A program made the position numbers and the translations under genes. From AP-15 sp963755435 (GTDB taxonomy: Bacteria > Pseudomonadota > Alphaproteobacteria > ATCC43930 > CGMCC-115725), in assembly GCA_963755435.1 (NCBI GenBank), contig CAVWJX010000005.1:558001-622000 (forward strand): a DNA stretch of 64,000 nucleotides, read 5' to 3'. Positions 18,099-29,158 of the stretch are shown piece after piece (position 1 is the first letter of the stretch; every line of letters begins with the position of its first letter). The notes beneath the pieces were generated by a model that saw only the letters and a program-made list of their open reading frames with translations, made no database searches and was not told the origin of the DNA.

Positions 18099-19412
18099 AT
18101 GTCCCGCTCTGCCGTTGTTGTCCTGTTGTTGCTTGTCGGAGTGCCGCTCGGCGGGTGCAGCTGGTTCGCCAGCAAGAAGCAGCCGCTGCCGGGCGAGCGG
18201 ATCTCGGTGCTCAGCCTCGATCGCGAGCTCAAGCCTGATCCGAACCTCGCCCGGATCGCGATCAGCCTGCCGAAGCCGACGGTCAACACCGACTGGCCCG
18301 AGCCCGGCGGGTATCCGAACCATGCCATGCAGCATCTGGCGCTGCCATACCAGCTCACTCCGGCCTGGAAGGTCAGCGTCGGCGAGGGCTCCGGGCGGTA
18401 TACCCAGGTCCTGGCCCAGCCGGTGGTGGAGAACGGGCGGGTGTATGCGATGGATGGCGGCTCCGAGGTCGGCGCCTACGCGGCCTCGAACGGCGCGCGC
18501 ATCTGGCAAGTGGATGTCAAGCCGAGCAGGCACGGCAATTCCTTTGGCGGCGGGATCGCGTACTGGAAGGGGCGCCTCTTCGTATCGACCGGCTACGCCC
18601 AGGTATTGGCGCTCAATCCGAATAACGGTAAGGTGATCTGGAAGACCGGCGTCGGCGCCCCGGTGCGCAGCGGTCCGACGGTGGCCGACGGCCGGGTGTT
18701 TGTCGTGACCGTCGAGAACGAGCTGGTGGCGCTGGCGACCGATGACGGGCGGCGGCTGTGGAGCCAGGACGGCATTCCGGAGACCGCCGGGCTGGTCGGC
18801 AGCTCGAGCCCGGCCGTCGAGGGCGAAGTCGTCGTGGTTGGTTACTCCTCGGGCGAGCTATATGCCCTGACCGTCGAGAACGGGCGGTCATTATGGTCCG
18901 ACAATCTCGCCGCGGCGCGCAACTCCGACGCGGTTTCGGCGTTGGCCGATATCCGCGGCCGGCCGGTTATCGATCGCGGCCGGGTCTTCGCCGTCAGCCA
19001 TAGCGGGCGCATGGTGTCGATCGATCTGCGCAGCGGCGAGCGCAACTGGGAGCAGGACATCGGCTCGACCCACGGCCCTTGGGTCGCCGGCGACTATGTC
19101 TATGTGCTGTCGAACGACAACGAGCTGATCTGTCTGACCCGGAATGACGGCAAGGTGCGCTGGGTGCGCCAACTGCCGAGCTACGAGGATGAGAAGGCCA
19201 AGGAGGATCCGATCGAATGGGCCGGGCCGGTGCTCGGCAGCGACCGGCTGATCTTGTTGTCGTCGAACGGCTGGGCGCTATCTGTCTCGCCCTATACCGG
19301 AGCGCCGCTCGGCCGCCAGCAGATACCAGGCGGTGCGTTTGTCGACCCGGTCATCGCCAACAACACCCTCTATGTGCTGAGCGACGACGGCGAGCTTTCC
19401 GCCTATCGCTGA
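18099..19412 (+). CDS. bamB: Outer membrane protein assembly factor BamB (lipoprotein)
   Basis: The product is 437 residues from ATG 18099. A lipoprotein signal peptide (SAVVVLLLLVGVPL) ends in the lipobox LGGC with Cys at residue 20. The rest is an eight-bladed PQQ/WD-type beta-propeller, seen as recurring units such as LALNPNNGKVIWKTGVGAP, LVALATDDGRRLWSQDG and MVSIDLRSGERNWEQDI. BamB is a non-essential scaffold of the BAM complex in the outer membrane periplasmic face. The position between a YfgM-like gene and der supports BamB rather than another PQQ-repeat protein. A longer open frame to 18012 is an upstream extension without a signal. Confidence 0.92.
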   Translation: MSRSAVVVLLLLVGVPLGGCSWFASKKQPLPGERISVLSLDRELKPDPNLARIAISLPKPTVNTDWPEPGGYPNHAMQHLALPYQLTPAWKVSVGEGSGRYTQVLAQPVVENGRVYAMDGGSEVGAYAASNGARIWQVDVKPSRHGNSFGGGIAYWKGRLFVSTGYAQVLALNPNNGKVIWKTGVGAPVRSGPTVADGRVFVVTVENELVALATDDGRRLWSQDGIPETAGLVGSSSPAVEGEVVVVGYSSGELYALTVENGRSLWSDNLAAARNSDAVSALADIRGRPVIDRGRVFAVSHSGRMVSIDLRSGERNWEQDIGSTHGPWVAGDYVYVLSNDNELICLTRNDGKVRWVRQLPSYEDEKAKEDPIEWAGPVLGSDRLILLSSNGWALSVSPYTGAPLGRQQIPGGAFVDPVIANNTLYVLSDDGELSAYR

Positions 19413-19439
19413 CCCGGCCCGGCCCTTTAGCGCCTCCCG

Positions 19440-20807
19440 ATGAGCCTTGTGGTCGCGATCCTCGGACGCCCCAACGTCGGCAAGTCGACCTTGTTCAACC
19501 GGCTCGTGGGCAGCCGGCTGGCCCTGGTCGACGACACGCCGGGGCTGACCCGCGACCGGCGCGAGGGGGCGGCCCGCATAGCCGATCTCGAATTCCGAGC
19601 GATCGATACCGCCGGGCTCGCCGAGGCGGCGCCGGCCTCGCTTGCCGGGCGTATGCAGGAGCAGACCGAGCAGGCGCTGGCCGAAGCCGATCTGGCGCTC
19701 CTCGTCATCGATGCGCGGGCCGGCGTCACCGAAGCCGACCGGCATTTTGCCGGCTGGCTGCGGCGCTGCGGCAAGCCGGTCGTCGTCGTCGCCAATAAGA
19801 CCGAAGGCCGCGCGACGCTCCCCGGCATCGGCGAAGCCTATCGGCTCGGTCTGGGCGATCCGGTGCCGATTTCGGCCGAGCATGGCGAGGGGCTGGCGAT
19901 GCTTTACGAGCGCCTGGCGCCGTTTGCCGCCGAGCTTATGCCAGCTCCGCAAGGCGCGCCGGAAGCGGCCGCGGACCCAGCCCCCGCGATGCCGCAGAAG
20001 CCGCTCCAGCTCGCGATTGTCGGCCGCCCCAATGTCGGCAAGTCGACCCTGGTCAATCGCCTGCTTGGCGAAGAGCGGCTGTTGACCGGCCCCGAAGCCG
20101 GGGTCACCCGCGATGCGATCGCCGTCGGCTGGGTGTGGCGGGGCCGGCCGATCTGTCTCGTCGACACCGCCGGGATGCGTCGGCGGGCGCGGGTCGACGA
20201 CAAGATCGAGCAGCTCTCGGTCGGTGACGCGCTGCGCGCGATCCGCTTTGCCGAGTGCGTGGTCCTGGTTGTCGACGCCTTGCAGCCGCTCGAACGGCAG
20301 GATCTGACGATTGCGCGGATGGTCGCCGAGGAGGGCCGCGCCTTGGTCCTGGCCGCGACCAAATGGGATGCAGTGGCGAATAGTGCGGCGGCCTTGCGGC
20401 AATTGCGCGAACGGGCTTCGATCTCGCTGCCGCAGGTTCAGGGCGTCGCCCTCGTCCCGGTATCGGGGCTGACCGGCTACGGTATCGAGGCGATGATGGA
20501 GGCGGTCGTCGCCGCCGACACGGTGTGGAACCGGCGGATCTCGACCGCCTCGCTCAACCGCTGGCTCGCCGCCACCGAACAGCGGCACCCGCCGCCACTC
20601 GTCGCCGGCCGGCGGCTGCGCCTGCGCTATTTGACCCAGGTCAATACCCGGCCGCCGAGCTTCGCGCTGTTCGCCTCCAAGCCGAGCGAGTTGCCCGATT
20701 CGTACCGGCGCTACCTGGTCAACGCGCTGCGCGAGGCTTTCGGCCTTCCCGGCAGCCCGATTCGGCTGATGCTGCGGCAGGGCAAGAACCCCTATAGCGG
20801 GCAATAA
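19440..20807 (+). CDS. der: Ribosome-assembly GTPase Der (EngA)
   Basis: The product has 455 residues with two tandem GTPase domains. Both P-loops read GRPNVGKST (9-17 and near 197-205), both G3 regions are DTAG (AIDTAGLAE and LVDTAGMRRRAR), and the N/TKxD-type G4 elements are ANKTE and ATKWD. A C-terminal KH-like domain ends in the family's usual GTPIR-like LPGSPIRLMLRQGKNPY. Der is needed for 50S ribosome maturation. It follows bamB by 27 bp and is probably the last gene of the yfgM-bamB-der unit. The G4 of the first domain is NKTE instead of the common NKxD, a minor deviation. Confidence 0.96.
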   Translation: MSLVVAILGRPNVGKSTLFNRLVGSRLALVDDTPGLTRDRREGAARIADLEFRAIDTAGLAEAAPASLAGRMQEQTEQALAEADLALLVIDARAGVTEADRHFAGWLRRCGKPVVVVANKTEGRATLPGIGEAYRLGLGDPVPISAEHGEGLAMLYERLAPFAAELMPAPQGAPEAAADPAPAMPQKPLQLAIVGRPNVGKSTLVNRLLGEERLLTGPEAGVTRDAIAVGWVWRGRPICLVDTAGMRRRARVDDKIEQLSVGDALRAIRFAECVVLVVDALQPLERQDLTIARMVAEEGRALVLAATKWDAVANSAAALRQLRERASISLPQVQGVALVPVSGLTGYGIEAMMEAVVAADTVWNRRISTASLNRWLAATEQRHPPPLVAGRRLRLRYLTQVNTRPPSFALFASKPSELPDSYRRYLVNALREAFGLPGSPIRLMLRQGKNPYSGQ

Positions 20808-21230
20808 GGGCTGTTCGCATCGCCGCGGTGCCGACCGGGCGACCGGGCACGCATCCCGATCGAGATTGAAGCTTGGCAAATCCTCCTATCGTCTTCCCGG
20901 CTGGGGCCCGGACCGATTGCTCCACCGCGCGGAAATTTCGAACAATGGCAATGCTCTACCAGCTGTTATCCACTCGTGCCGTAGACGCGCGGGGCCGGGC
21001 CTCGGCGGGGCGGCGAGTTCAGTGGCCGGTGAGCAGGGTTCTTGCCCAGCCTCGAGGCGGCTCCCAACCGGGCGGGAGTGTTGGAAGCCCAATCGCGCGG
21101 AAATTGACGAACCGTCATCGGAGTTGTGGGTTCTTTACTGCCTCGGTACCGCGCGATATGAATATTGCGGCCCTGGAAATCGGTCGAGGGGCCACCGGGG
21201 TTGGCAATGGTGCAGAAGGGGGACGGCGGC
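20808..21230. other. Intergenic region, no gene recognised
   Basis: This 423-bp gap between der and the small secreted protein shows no open frame with family resemblance and no tRNA cloverleaf. The motif CGCGCGGAAATT occurs twice (about 20927 and 21098), too little to call a repeat family. The promoter of the downstream gene must lie here. Confidence 0.4.
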
Positions 21231-21644
21231 ATGACGGAGATTATCGCGGCACTCCGCCGCGTGGGCGCGACCATGCAAATGGTTGCGCTTGGGGCGGCGT
21301 TGGTCATCGCCGCTTCGGGCCAGGTTGCGGCGCAAACGCCGCCCGCGCATCCGGCTGCGACGTCTTCCCTGCACGGCAAAAAGGCGCGGCCGAGCGAGAG
21401 TTCGAGCCTTGCCACCGACCAGTTTAGCTCGGAGCAGGCGGCCAAATCGCATTGCCCGAGCGATACGGTGGTCTGGGTCAACCTCGCCGGCTCCAAGGCC
21501 TACCACACCAAGGGCAACCGCTATTACGGCAAGACCAAGCACGGTGCCTTCATGTGCCAAAAGGAGGCCGATCAGTCGGGCTTTCACGCCGCCGGCCAGC
21601 GCATGCACACGAAAAAGGCGGCGAGCACCAAAACCACAAAATAA
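21231..21644 (+). CDS. Small secreted protein with a conserved CPxDTVVWVN motif, function unknown
   Basis: The product is 137 residues from ATG 21231, preceded by an AGGGGG purine run. A signal peptide (MVALGAALVIAASGQVAA) precedes a low-complexity linker and a compact C-terminal module SHCPSDTVVWVNLAGSKAY then HTKGNRYYGKTKHGAFMC. Two cysteines bracket this module. Similar CPxDxVVWxN...YGxTKxGxYxC modules occur in many short proteobacterial hypothetical proteins, recalling an Ada-like or nuclease-associated zinc/disulfide fold, but no function is established. The last residues are Lys-rich. It converges on the SDR gene only 16 bp away. Alternative in-frame ATG/TTG starts upstream lack a signal sequence at the right distance. 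Confidence 0.7.
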   Translation: MTEIIAALRRVGATMQMVALGAALVIAASGQVAAQTPPAHPAATSSLHGKKARPSESSSLATDQFSSEQAAKSHCPSDTVVWVNLAGSKAYHTKGNRYYGKTKHGAFMCQKEADQSGFHAAGQRMHTKKAASTKTTK

Positions 21645-21660
21645 CAGGCCGCGGATTTTT

Positions 21661-22398
21661 CTATGCCGCCGCGGCAGAGATCCGGACAAGTTCGCCGTTG
21701 CGCTCGCATTCCGGCACGGCGAGGTTGAGAAAAGCCTCGGCGACGCTTTCCGGCGGCGGCAGCAGGCTCGGCTCCTCGCCCGGAAATGCGCGGGTGCGCA
21801 GCCGGGTGCGCACCACGCCGGGATCGATCAGGTTGACCCGCACCCTGGTCCGGGCGATCTCGGCGGCATAGATCCGCACCAGCTCTTCGAGGCCGGCCTT
21901 GCTGACCGCGTACGGCCCCCAATAGGCGTAGGTGCTGCGCGCGGCGCCGCTCGTAACAAAGATCGCCCGCCCGGCCGGAGCGGCGCGCAGCAGCGGGTCC
22001 ATCGCCCGGATCAGGCGCCAGTTGGCGGTCAGGTTGAGGTTGACGACCTCGTTCCACATTGCCGGCGGAACCTGCGCCAAAGGGGTGAACACGCCGAGTT
22101 CACCGGCATTGCCGACCAGGATGTCGAGCCGGCGATAGCGTTCGAACAAAGCCGCCGCCATTTGGTCGATCTTGACGAAATCGCGTAAATCGAGCGGCAC
22201 CAGGGTGGCGCTGCCGCCCTCGGCGCGGATCGCGTCGTCGAGCTCTTCGAGGCCGCCGACGGTGCGCGCCGCCAAGACGACATGCGCCCCCTCGCCTGCG
22301 AAACGCCGCGCCACCGCGGCACCGATGCCGCGCGAGGCGCCGGTGATCAGCGCGATGCTGCCGGCGAGCCGCCCGCCCGTTGCCCCACCCTCGACCAT
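21661..22398 (-). CDS. Short-chain dehydrogenase/reductase
   Basis: The product is 245 residues from ATG 22398 (MVEGGATGGRLAGS). It is a classical SDR: cofactor motif TGASRGIGAA near residues 18-27, NAG in VGNAGELG, catalytic Ser in VTSGAARS and the YxxxK of YWGPYAVSKAGL. Arg after the first strand (AARTVGG) suggests NADP preference. It starts 13 bp after the purF stop and is probably in the same transcript. The last residues NGELVRISAAAA match a subgroup often annotated as YciK-like or FabG-like oxidoreductases next to purF in alphaproteobacteria. The substrate is unknown. Confidence 0.88.
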   Translation of the reverse strand: MVEGGATGGRLAGSIALITGASRGIGAAVARRFAGEGAHVVLAARTVGGLEELDDAIRAEGGSATLVPLDLRDFVKIDQMAAALFERYRRLDILVGNAGELGVFTPLAQVPPAMWNEVVNLNLTANWRLIRAMDPLLRAAPAGRAIFVTSGAARSTYAYWGPYAVSKAGLEELVRIYAAEIARTRVRVNLIDPGVVRTRLRTRAFPGEEPSLLPPPESVAEAFLNLAVPECERNGELVRISAAAA

Positions 22399-22411
22399 CA
22401 GCGCGCCGACT

Positions 22412-23926
22412 TCAGGCCGGCTCGGCCAGCAACGAGAGCTGCACCGAGACCTTGCCGTCATCGGCGTCGATCAGCGGGATCGGATAGTCGCCGGTAAAGC
22501 AGGCATCGCAGAAGCGCGGCGCCAGCGGGTCGCGGCCAGCCTCGCCCATCGCCCGGTAGAGGCCTTCGATCGACAGAAAGGCGAGGCTGTCGACCCCGAT
22601 GTAGTCGGCCATCGCCGCGACGTCATAGCGGGCGGCGAGCAGCTGGTCGCGCGCCGGGGTGGCGATGCCGTAATAACAGGAATGGCTGGTCGGCGGGCTC
22701 GAGATCCGCATATGAACCTCGCGCGCTCCGGCGCGCCGGACCATCTCGACGATCTTGATCGAGGTGGTGCCGCGCACGATCGAATCGTCGACCAGGATGA
22801 CCCGCTTGCCGGCAAGATTGGCGCGACTGGCGTTGTGCTTCAGGCGCACGCCAAGGTGGCGGATCTGCTCGGTCGGCTCGATAAAGGTGCGCCCAACATA
22901 ATGGTTGCGGATGATGCCCAATTCGAACGGCACTCCCGATTCCTGGGAATAGCCGAGCGCCGCCGGCACGCCCGAATCGGGCACCGGCACGACGATGTCG
23001 GCATCGACGTGGCTTTCGCGGGCGAGCTCGCGGCCGATTCTCTTGCGCGCCTCGTAGACGCTGGTGCCCTCGACGACGCTGTCGGGCCGGGCGAAATAGA
23101 TGTGCTCGAAGACGCAGAAGCGGCTGTCGCGGTGGCCGAACGGCAACACGCTGCGCACCCCGTCGGCGTCGATGATCAGGATCTCTCCGGCGGCGACGTC
23201 GCGCACGAAATCGGCGCCGATGATGTCGAGCGCGCAAGTCTCCGATGACACGATCCATGCCTCGCCGAGCCGGCCTAGGACCAGCGGCCGCACCCCCAAG
23301 GGGTCGCGCACCGCGATCATCTCGTCCTGCGACAATGCCGCCAGCGAATAGGCGCCCTCGACCTGGCGCAGCGCGTCGGTCAGCCGGTCGACAACAGTCT
23401 CCTTGAGGCTGGTGGCGATCAGGTGGACGATGACCTCGGTGTCGCTGGTGGATTGGAACAAGCTGCCGCGATGCACCAGGCGCCGGCGCAGCTGGTAGGA
23501 ATTGGTCAGGTTGCCGTTATGGCAGATCGCAAGGCCGCCGAACTCGAAATCGGCGAATAGCGGCTGCACGTTGCGCAGCGCCACCTCGCCGGTCGTGGCA
23601 TAGCGCACATGACCGATCGCGGTCCGCCCCGGCAGCCTCGCGATCACCTCTTTCGAGCTGAAATTGTCGCTGACCTGGCCCATCCCGCGATGGGCGCTGA
23701 ACTGCTCGCCGTCATAGGCGACGATGCCGGCCGCCTCCTGCCCGCGATGCTGCAGCGCGTGCAGGCCGAGGGCGACCAGCGCTGCCGCCTCGGAGTGACC
23801 GTAAACCCCGAACACGCCGCATTCCTCGTGCAGATGATCGGCGTCCGCAGGGTCGTCATCGCCCGGTGCGGCGATCGGATGGCCGGCGGTCAGGTTGGCG
23901 GCGGTCGCTGGACCGGTCGGGAGCAT
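22412..23926 (-). CDS. purF: Amidophosphoribosyltransferase PurF
   Basis: PurF converts PRPP and glutamine to phosphoribosylamine, the committed step of purine synthesis. From ATG 23926, with GAGGATC upstream, it has 504 residues. The N-terminal nucleophile is C36 in HEECGVFGVYGH, so a roughly 35-residue propeptide must be removed, a length typical of propeptide-bearing PurF. Further landmarks are ALQHRGQEAAGI, the glutamine channel ICHNGNLTNS, and the PRPP-binding loop VILVDDSIVRGTTS. The CvpA-family gene is upstream (79 bp) and an SDR downstream (13 bp). The frame is open to 23992, but the extra N-terminus is unlike the family. Confidence 0.96.
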   Translation of the reverse strand: MLPTGPATAANLTAGHPIAAPGDDDPADADHLHEECGVFGVYGHSEAAALVALGLHALQHRGQEAAGIVAYDGEQFSAHRGMGQVSDNFSSKEVIARLPGRTAIGHVRYATTGEVALRNVQPLFADFEFGGLAICHNGNLTNSYQLRRRLVHRGSLFQSTSDTEVIVHLIATSLKETVVDRLTDALRQVEGAYSLAALSQDEMIAVRDPLGVRPLVLGRLGEAWIVSSETCALDIIGADFVRDVAAGEILIIDADGVRSVLPFGHRDSRFCVFEHIYFARPDSVVEGTSVYEARKRIGRELARESHVDADIVVPVPDSGVPAALGYSQESGVPFELGIIRNHYVGRTFIEPTEQIRHLGVRLKHNASRANLAGKRVILVDDSIVRGTTSIKIVEMVRRAGAREVHMRISSPPTSHSCYYGIATPARDQLLAARYDVAAMADYIGVDSLAFLSIEGLYRAMGEAGRDPLAPRFCDACFTGDYPIPLIDADDGKVSVQLSLLAEPA

Positions 23927-24004
23927 GGGCGATCCTCGTCTCGGCTCCCCAGAAATGGTCGCCCGAGGGCGCCAATGCGAGTGGGACGCCATGCCGCAAC
24001 CCCG

Positions 24005-24666
24005 CTATTGCGCGTTGTTAATAAGCCGGTCGAGATCGCGCTGCTCGGCGGGCTTGTAGGCCGGTGCCGACGTGTCGGCAGGCTTTGGCGGGATCGGGGC
24101 GGCCGGCGCCGATAGCGCTCCCATCGCATCGCGGGCCGCTTGGGCTTGGCTCAGCGCATGTCGGCTGCCGTCAACCGCTGACGCGGTTTCCACTTGCAGG
24201 GATTGCGGCATCAGCCCGCGCAGGAGGTTCGCGCCTTGCGCCAGAAAGGGCTGGGTTCTGGCGTCCTGCAGCCAGCCCGGGCGGCCGGTCGGCGGCAGGC
24301 TGATGTCGAGCACCAGATAGGCGAGCGACACCAGGATGGCGCCGCGCACCACCCCGAACACCAGCCCCAAGGTCCGGTCGATCGGCGACAGCGCGCTCGA
24401 TTTGACCCGACCGGCGAAATAGCCGGTCAGGATCGTCAGCCCGATCAGCGAGAGGATGAACAGACCGGCGCCGGCGATCAGGTCGGCGAGCAACGGCGTG
24501 CGGACAAAATGGGCGACGATGGCACTGGTGTAATTGAACCCATAAAGCGTGATCAGCGCGGCACCCGCCCAGGCGACGATCGACAAGGCCTCGCGCACGA
24601 ATCCGCGGGCGAAGGCGAACACCGCCGAAAGCGCGATGACCGCGAGCACCGAAAGGTCGACGGCGT

Positions 24667-24670
<4 letters not shown>
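24005..24670 (-). CDS. cvpA: CvpA family membrane protein
   Basis: The product is 221 residues and starts at GTG 24670; the GTGA overlaps the stop of the radA frame, suggesting translational coupling. It shows four hydrophobic segments (LSVLAVIALSAVFAF, LSIVAWAGAALITLYGF, LIAGAGLFILSLIGLTILTG, LVFGVVRGAILVSLAYLVL) and a polar Pro/Ala-rich C-terminal tail. CvpA proteins are inner-membrane proteins required for colicin V production in E. coli and linked to envelope stress resistance. The gene commonly precedes purF, as here. The first residues MNAVDLSVLAVIALSA are typical. The molecular role of the family is not established. Confidence 0.9.
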
Positions 24671-26161
<1,491 letters not shown>

Positions 26162-26249
26162 CGCTCAACCGCCCCGAATCAGACGAGGCATCGGGCAGCG
26201 AACCGATGGACGATCACGGCCCGGAGCGGGCGACCGGCGGCTGCGGCGC

Positions 26250-27038
26250 TCATGCGCGGCCGACATCCATGTGGATCGGCCCTTCGGCCCGCCCGTTGAT
26301 GAACTGGTCGACATAGGGGTTGCCAGACCGATCGATTTCGGCCGCTGCTCCGTGCCAGACGATCTGTCCTTTGTGCAGCATCGCGATCCGGTCGGCGATC
26401 TTGCGGGCGCTGACCATGTCGTGGGTGATCGACACCGCGGTCGCACCCAATTCGCGCACGCATTTGACGATCAGGTCGTTGATCACGTCGGCCATGATCG
26501 GATCGAGGCCGGTCGTCGGCTCGTCGAAGAAGATGATTTCCGGATCGGCGGCGACCGCGCGGGCCAGCGCCACCCGCTTTTGCATGCCGCCCGACAGCTC
26601 GGCCGGCCGCAGCTCGCCGACCTCGCGGCCGAGCCCGACCGCGGCGAGCTTGGTCAGCGCCACTTTCCGCGCCGCCTGCCGTTCCATGCCGCGCCCCTGG
26701 ATCAGCCCGAAGGCGACATTCTCCCACACCCGTAGCGAGTCGAACAGCGCGCTCCCCTGAAACAGCACACCGAATTTCTGCAAGATGCGTTCGCGCGCGG
26801 CGCGCCGCAGCCGCACGGTTTCGGCGCCGTCGATCGCGATCGACCCGGAATCCGGCCGCAACAGGCCGAGAATGCATTTGATCAGCACCGATTTGCCGGT
26901 GCCCGAACCGCCGATGACAACGAGGCTCTTGCCCGGCGCGCAATCGAGATCGATGCCGTCGAGCACCCGGTTGCGCCCAAAGGATTTGCGTAGCCCGCGC
27001 ACGGCGATCTTCGGGGCCGCGGCGGCGGTCATCGCCAT
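26250..27038 (-). CDS. mlaF: ABC transporter ATP-binding protein, MlaF-like
   Basis: The product is an ATPase of the retrograde phospholipid (Mla) type. From ATG 27038 it has 262 residues; an in-frame TTG at 27068 would overlap mlaE by 11 bp. Motifs: Walker A GGSGTGKSV, Q-loop VLFQGSALFDSL, signature LSGGMQKRVALARA, Walker B IIFFDEPTTGLDP and the H-loop in VSITHDM. The FQGSALFDSL and LDPIMADVI patterns are typical of MlaF. It pairs with the MlaE-like permease directly upstream. No MlaD, MlaC or MlaA gene follows; after an 88-bp gap comes radA. The periplasmic partners must be elsewhere or absent. Confidence 0.9.
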   Translation of the reverse strand: MAMTAAAAPKIAVRGLRKSFGRNRVLDGIDLDCAPGKSLVVIGGSGTGKSVLIKCILGLLRPDSGSIAIDGAETVRLRRAARERILQKFGVLFQGSALFDSLRVWENVAFGLIQGRGMERQAARKVALTKLAAVGLGREVGELRPAELSGGMQKRVALARAVAADPEIIFFDEPTTGLDPIMADVINDLIVKCVRELGATAVSITHDMVSARKIADRIAMLHKGQIVWHGAAAEIDRSGNPYVDQFINGRAEGPIHMDVGRA

Positions 27039-27057
27039 TGGCTGCGCGGGGGCGAGT

Positions 27058-27834
27058 TCATCGGGCAAACAGCGCCTGGGTGATGGCGTAATCGAAGAAC
27101 AGAATCAATATCGAGGCCGAGACCACCGCAGCGGTCGTCGCCTGGCCCACGCCTTGCGCCCCGCCGCGGGAATAATAGCCGTGATAGCAGCCCATCAGCG
27201 CCACCAGGAAGCCGAACACGGCGGCTTTAACAAGGCCCGAGACGACGTCGCCGAGCTCGAGATATTGCTGGGTGCGGGCGAGATAGGCGGCCGGATTGAA
27301 GCCGAACCGGTAGACCGCGACGAGATAGCCGCCGAACACTCCGATGATGTCGGCGACGACGACCAGAAGCGGCAACGTCACCAGCCCGGCGATCAGGCGC
27401 GGCAGCACCAGATAGCGCAGCGGGTTGGTCGACAAGGTGGTCAGGGCGTCGATCTGGTCGGTGACCCGCATCGTGCCGATCTCGGCCGCCATTGCCGCCC
27501 CGACCCGGCCGGCGACCATCAGCCCGGCGATCACCGGCCCGAGCTCGCGGGTGACCGACAGCACGACGACGGTCGCCACCGCGCCCTCGGCGGCAAAGCG
27601 GCTGAACCCGGTGTAGGATTGGAGCGCCAGGACCATGCCGGTAAAGATCGCGGTCAGCCCGACCACCGGCAGGGAAAAATAGCCGATCTCGACCATCTGG
27701 CGCAGTATCGCGCGAGGATAGAACGGCGGCGAGACCGCGGTCGTGAGCGTTGCCCCGGCAAAGATCGCGATCCGCCCGGTCGCGGCAAGGAAGCCGAAAA
27801 ACGCGGCGCCGATCGAGGCAAGAAACTTGATCAT
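27058..27834 (-). CDS. mlaE: MlaE-type permease (MlaE/YrbE family)
   Basis: The product is 258 residues of inner-membrane protein with about five to six hydrophobic stretches (LASIGAAFFGFLAATG, VVGLTAIFTGMVLALQ, LLVVVADIIGVFGGYLVAV, AAVFGFLVALMGCYHGYY, SASILILFFDYAITQA). The family's conserved core ELGPVIAGLMVAGRVGAAM and EIGTMRVTDQIDAL is present. MlaE with MlaF moves phospholipids between the membranes to keep outer-membrane asymmetry. Its ATG overlaps the alr stop as ATGA, so alr, mlaE and mlaF probably form one transcript. Confidence 0.92.
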   Translation of the reverse strand: MIKFLASIGAAFFGFLAATGRIAIFAGATLTTAVSPPFYPRAILRQMVEIGYFSLPVVGLTAIFTGMVLALQSYTGFSRFAAEGAVATVVVLSVTRELGPVIAGLMVAGRVGAAMAAEIGTMRVTDQIDALTTLSTNPLRYLVLPRLIAGLVTLPLLVVVADIIGVFGGYLVAVYRFGFNPAAYLARTQQYLELGDVVSGLVKAAVFGFLVALMGCYHGYYSRGGAQGVGQATTAAVVSASILILFFDYAITQALFAR

Positions 27835-28976
27835 TCAGGTGATCGGCTCGATTGCAGAATTGAGCTTGGGCCGCCGCGATAGACCCGATGATAGCGCCGG
27901 CCGAGTGCCGTCAGCATCTCATACCCGATGGTACCGCAATCGGCGGCGGCGGCGTCGACCCCGTAGGGCTCGCCCAACAGCTCGATGAAGCAGCCCGGCC
28001 GCGCCGCCGAGGGGTCGACCGCAGACACGTCAAACACCGCGAGATCCATCGAAACCCGGCCGAGCAAAGGAACGCGCACGCCACCGATGCTGCCCGATCC
28101 GCGATGGCTCATCGAGCGCAGCCAACCATCGGCGTAGCCGACCGCGACGGTCGCCAAGCGTCCCGCCCTGGTCATCACATGGGCCGCACCGTAGCCAACC
28201 GGCTGACCCGCGTCAACGTAGCGGATTTGCACGATTCTGGCGCGCAGACGGACAATCTGACGCATCGGGTTGGGCAGGCCGGGCTGCGGATTGATGCCGT
28301 AGAGCGCCGCCCCGGGGCGAACGAAATCGAAATGAAAATCGCGGCCGAGAAAGATCCCAGACGAGGCGGCGAGGCTTGCCGGCATGTCGGCGAGCCGGCA
28401 TTGCGCGGCCACGATGCGGGCGCGCTGCTCCGCGTTGAGCGGATGTGCCGGGTCGTCGGCGCAGGCGAGATGGCTGATCACCGCGCGCCAGCAGATCGGG
28501 CCGGGCCGGCGCAGATCTTCGGCCATCTGCTCGAACTCGGCCGCGCTCAAGCCGAGCCGGGCCATTCCGGTGTCGATGTGGAGCATCGCTGGCAGTTTAT
28601 TCCCGCGCCCGGCGGCGAGGCGGTCCCATTCGGCGATCTGGCCGGGGTCGTTCAGCACCGGCACGAGCCCGCGCGCCACAAACTCCGCGGCCGAGCCCGG
28701 CGGCGGGCCGTTGAACACGGCGATCTCGGTCGCGCCAGGCAAGGCGGCGCGCAGGGCTATTCCTTCGTCCAGGGTAGCGACGAAAAAACGCCGGCAGCCG
28801 GAAGCGGCGAGCGCGCTCGCCACTGGCACCGCGCCGAGCCCGTAGGCGTCCGCTTTGACCACCGCCGCGCAGCCCGCCGGGGCGACGCGCTGCGACAGCA
28901 GGCGCCAGTTGGCGACGATGCCCGCAAGGTTGATTTCGAGGACACCGCCGGCGTACTCGGCTGGGTCGACGGCCAT
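27831..28976 (-). CDS. alr: Alanine racemase
   Basis: A PLP enzyme making D-alanine for peptidoglycan. From ATG 28976, which follows GGAGAGG, it has 381 residues; an ATG at 28997 is the alternative. PLP lysine is K41 in VVKADAYGLGA, and the second catalytic residue is the Tyr of VGYGAAHVM. The GRVSMDLAVFDVS segment in the C-terminal beta-domain is the family signature, and FVRPGAALYG and IDTGMARLG are typical. It heads the alr-mlaE-mlaF run and lies upstream of radA, matching the usual alphaproteobacterial alr-radA proximity, although the Mla pair is inserted between them here. Confidence 0.95.
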   Translation of the reverse strand: MAVDPAEYAGGVLEINLAGIVANWRLLSQRVAPAGCAAVVKADAYGLGAVPVASALAASGCRRFFVATLDEGIALRAALPGATEIAVFNGPPPGSAAEFVARGLVPVLNDPGQIAEWDRLAAGRGNKLPAMLHIDTGMARLGLSAAEFEQMAEDLRRPGPICWRAVISHLACADDPAHPLNAEQRARIVAAQCRLADMPASLAASSGIFLGRDFHFDFVRPGAALYGINPQPGLPNPMRQIVRLRARIVQIRYVDAGQPVGYGAAHVMTRAGRLATVAVGYADGWLRSMSHRGSGSIGGVRVPLLGRVSMDLAVFDVSAVDPSAARPGCFIELLGEPYGVDAAAADCGTIGYEMLTALGRRYHRVYRGGPSSILQSSRSPE

Positions 28977-29158
28977 CCGCGGCCTCTCCACCCCCATCGG
29001 CGGGAAGCGCGGATTTGCTTGCCGCCTCCCCCGATCGGCCGGTAGAGGATCATGATTCGCGCTGCTTCGCCAGCCTCCTTTGCAGGCGGCCCCGACCGGC
29101 GCGCGACCCGAACCGCGGTTCGCTCAGGCCGGCAACAGGCCGGCAACAGGAGGGTGCG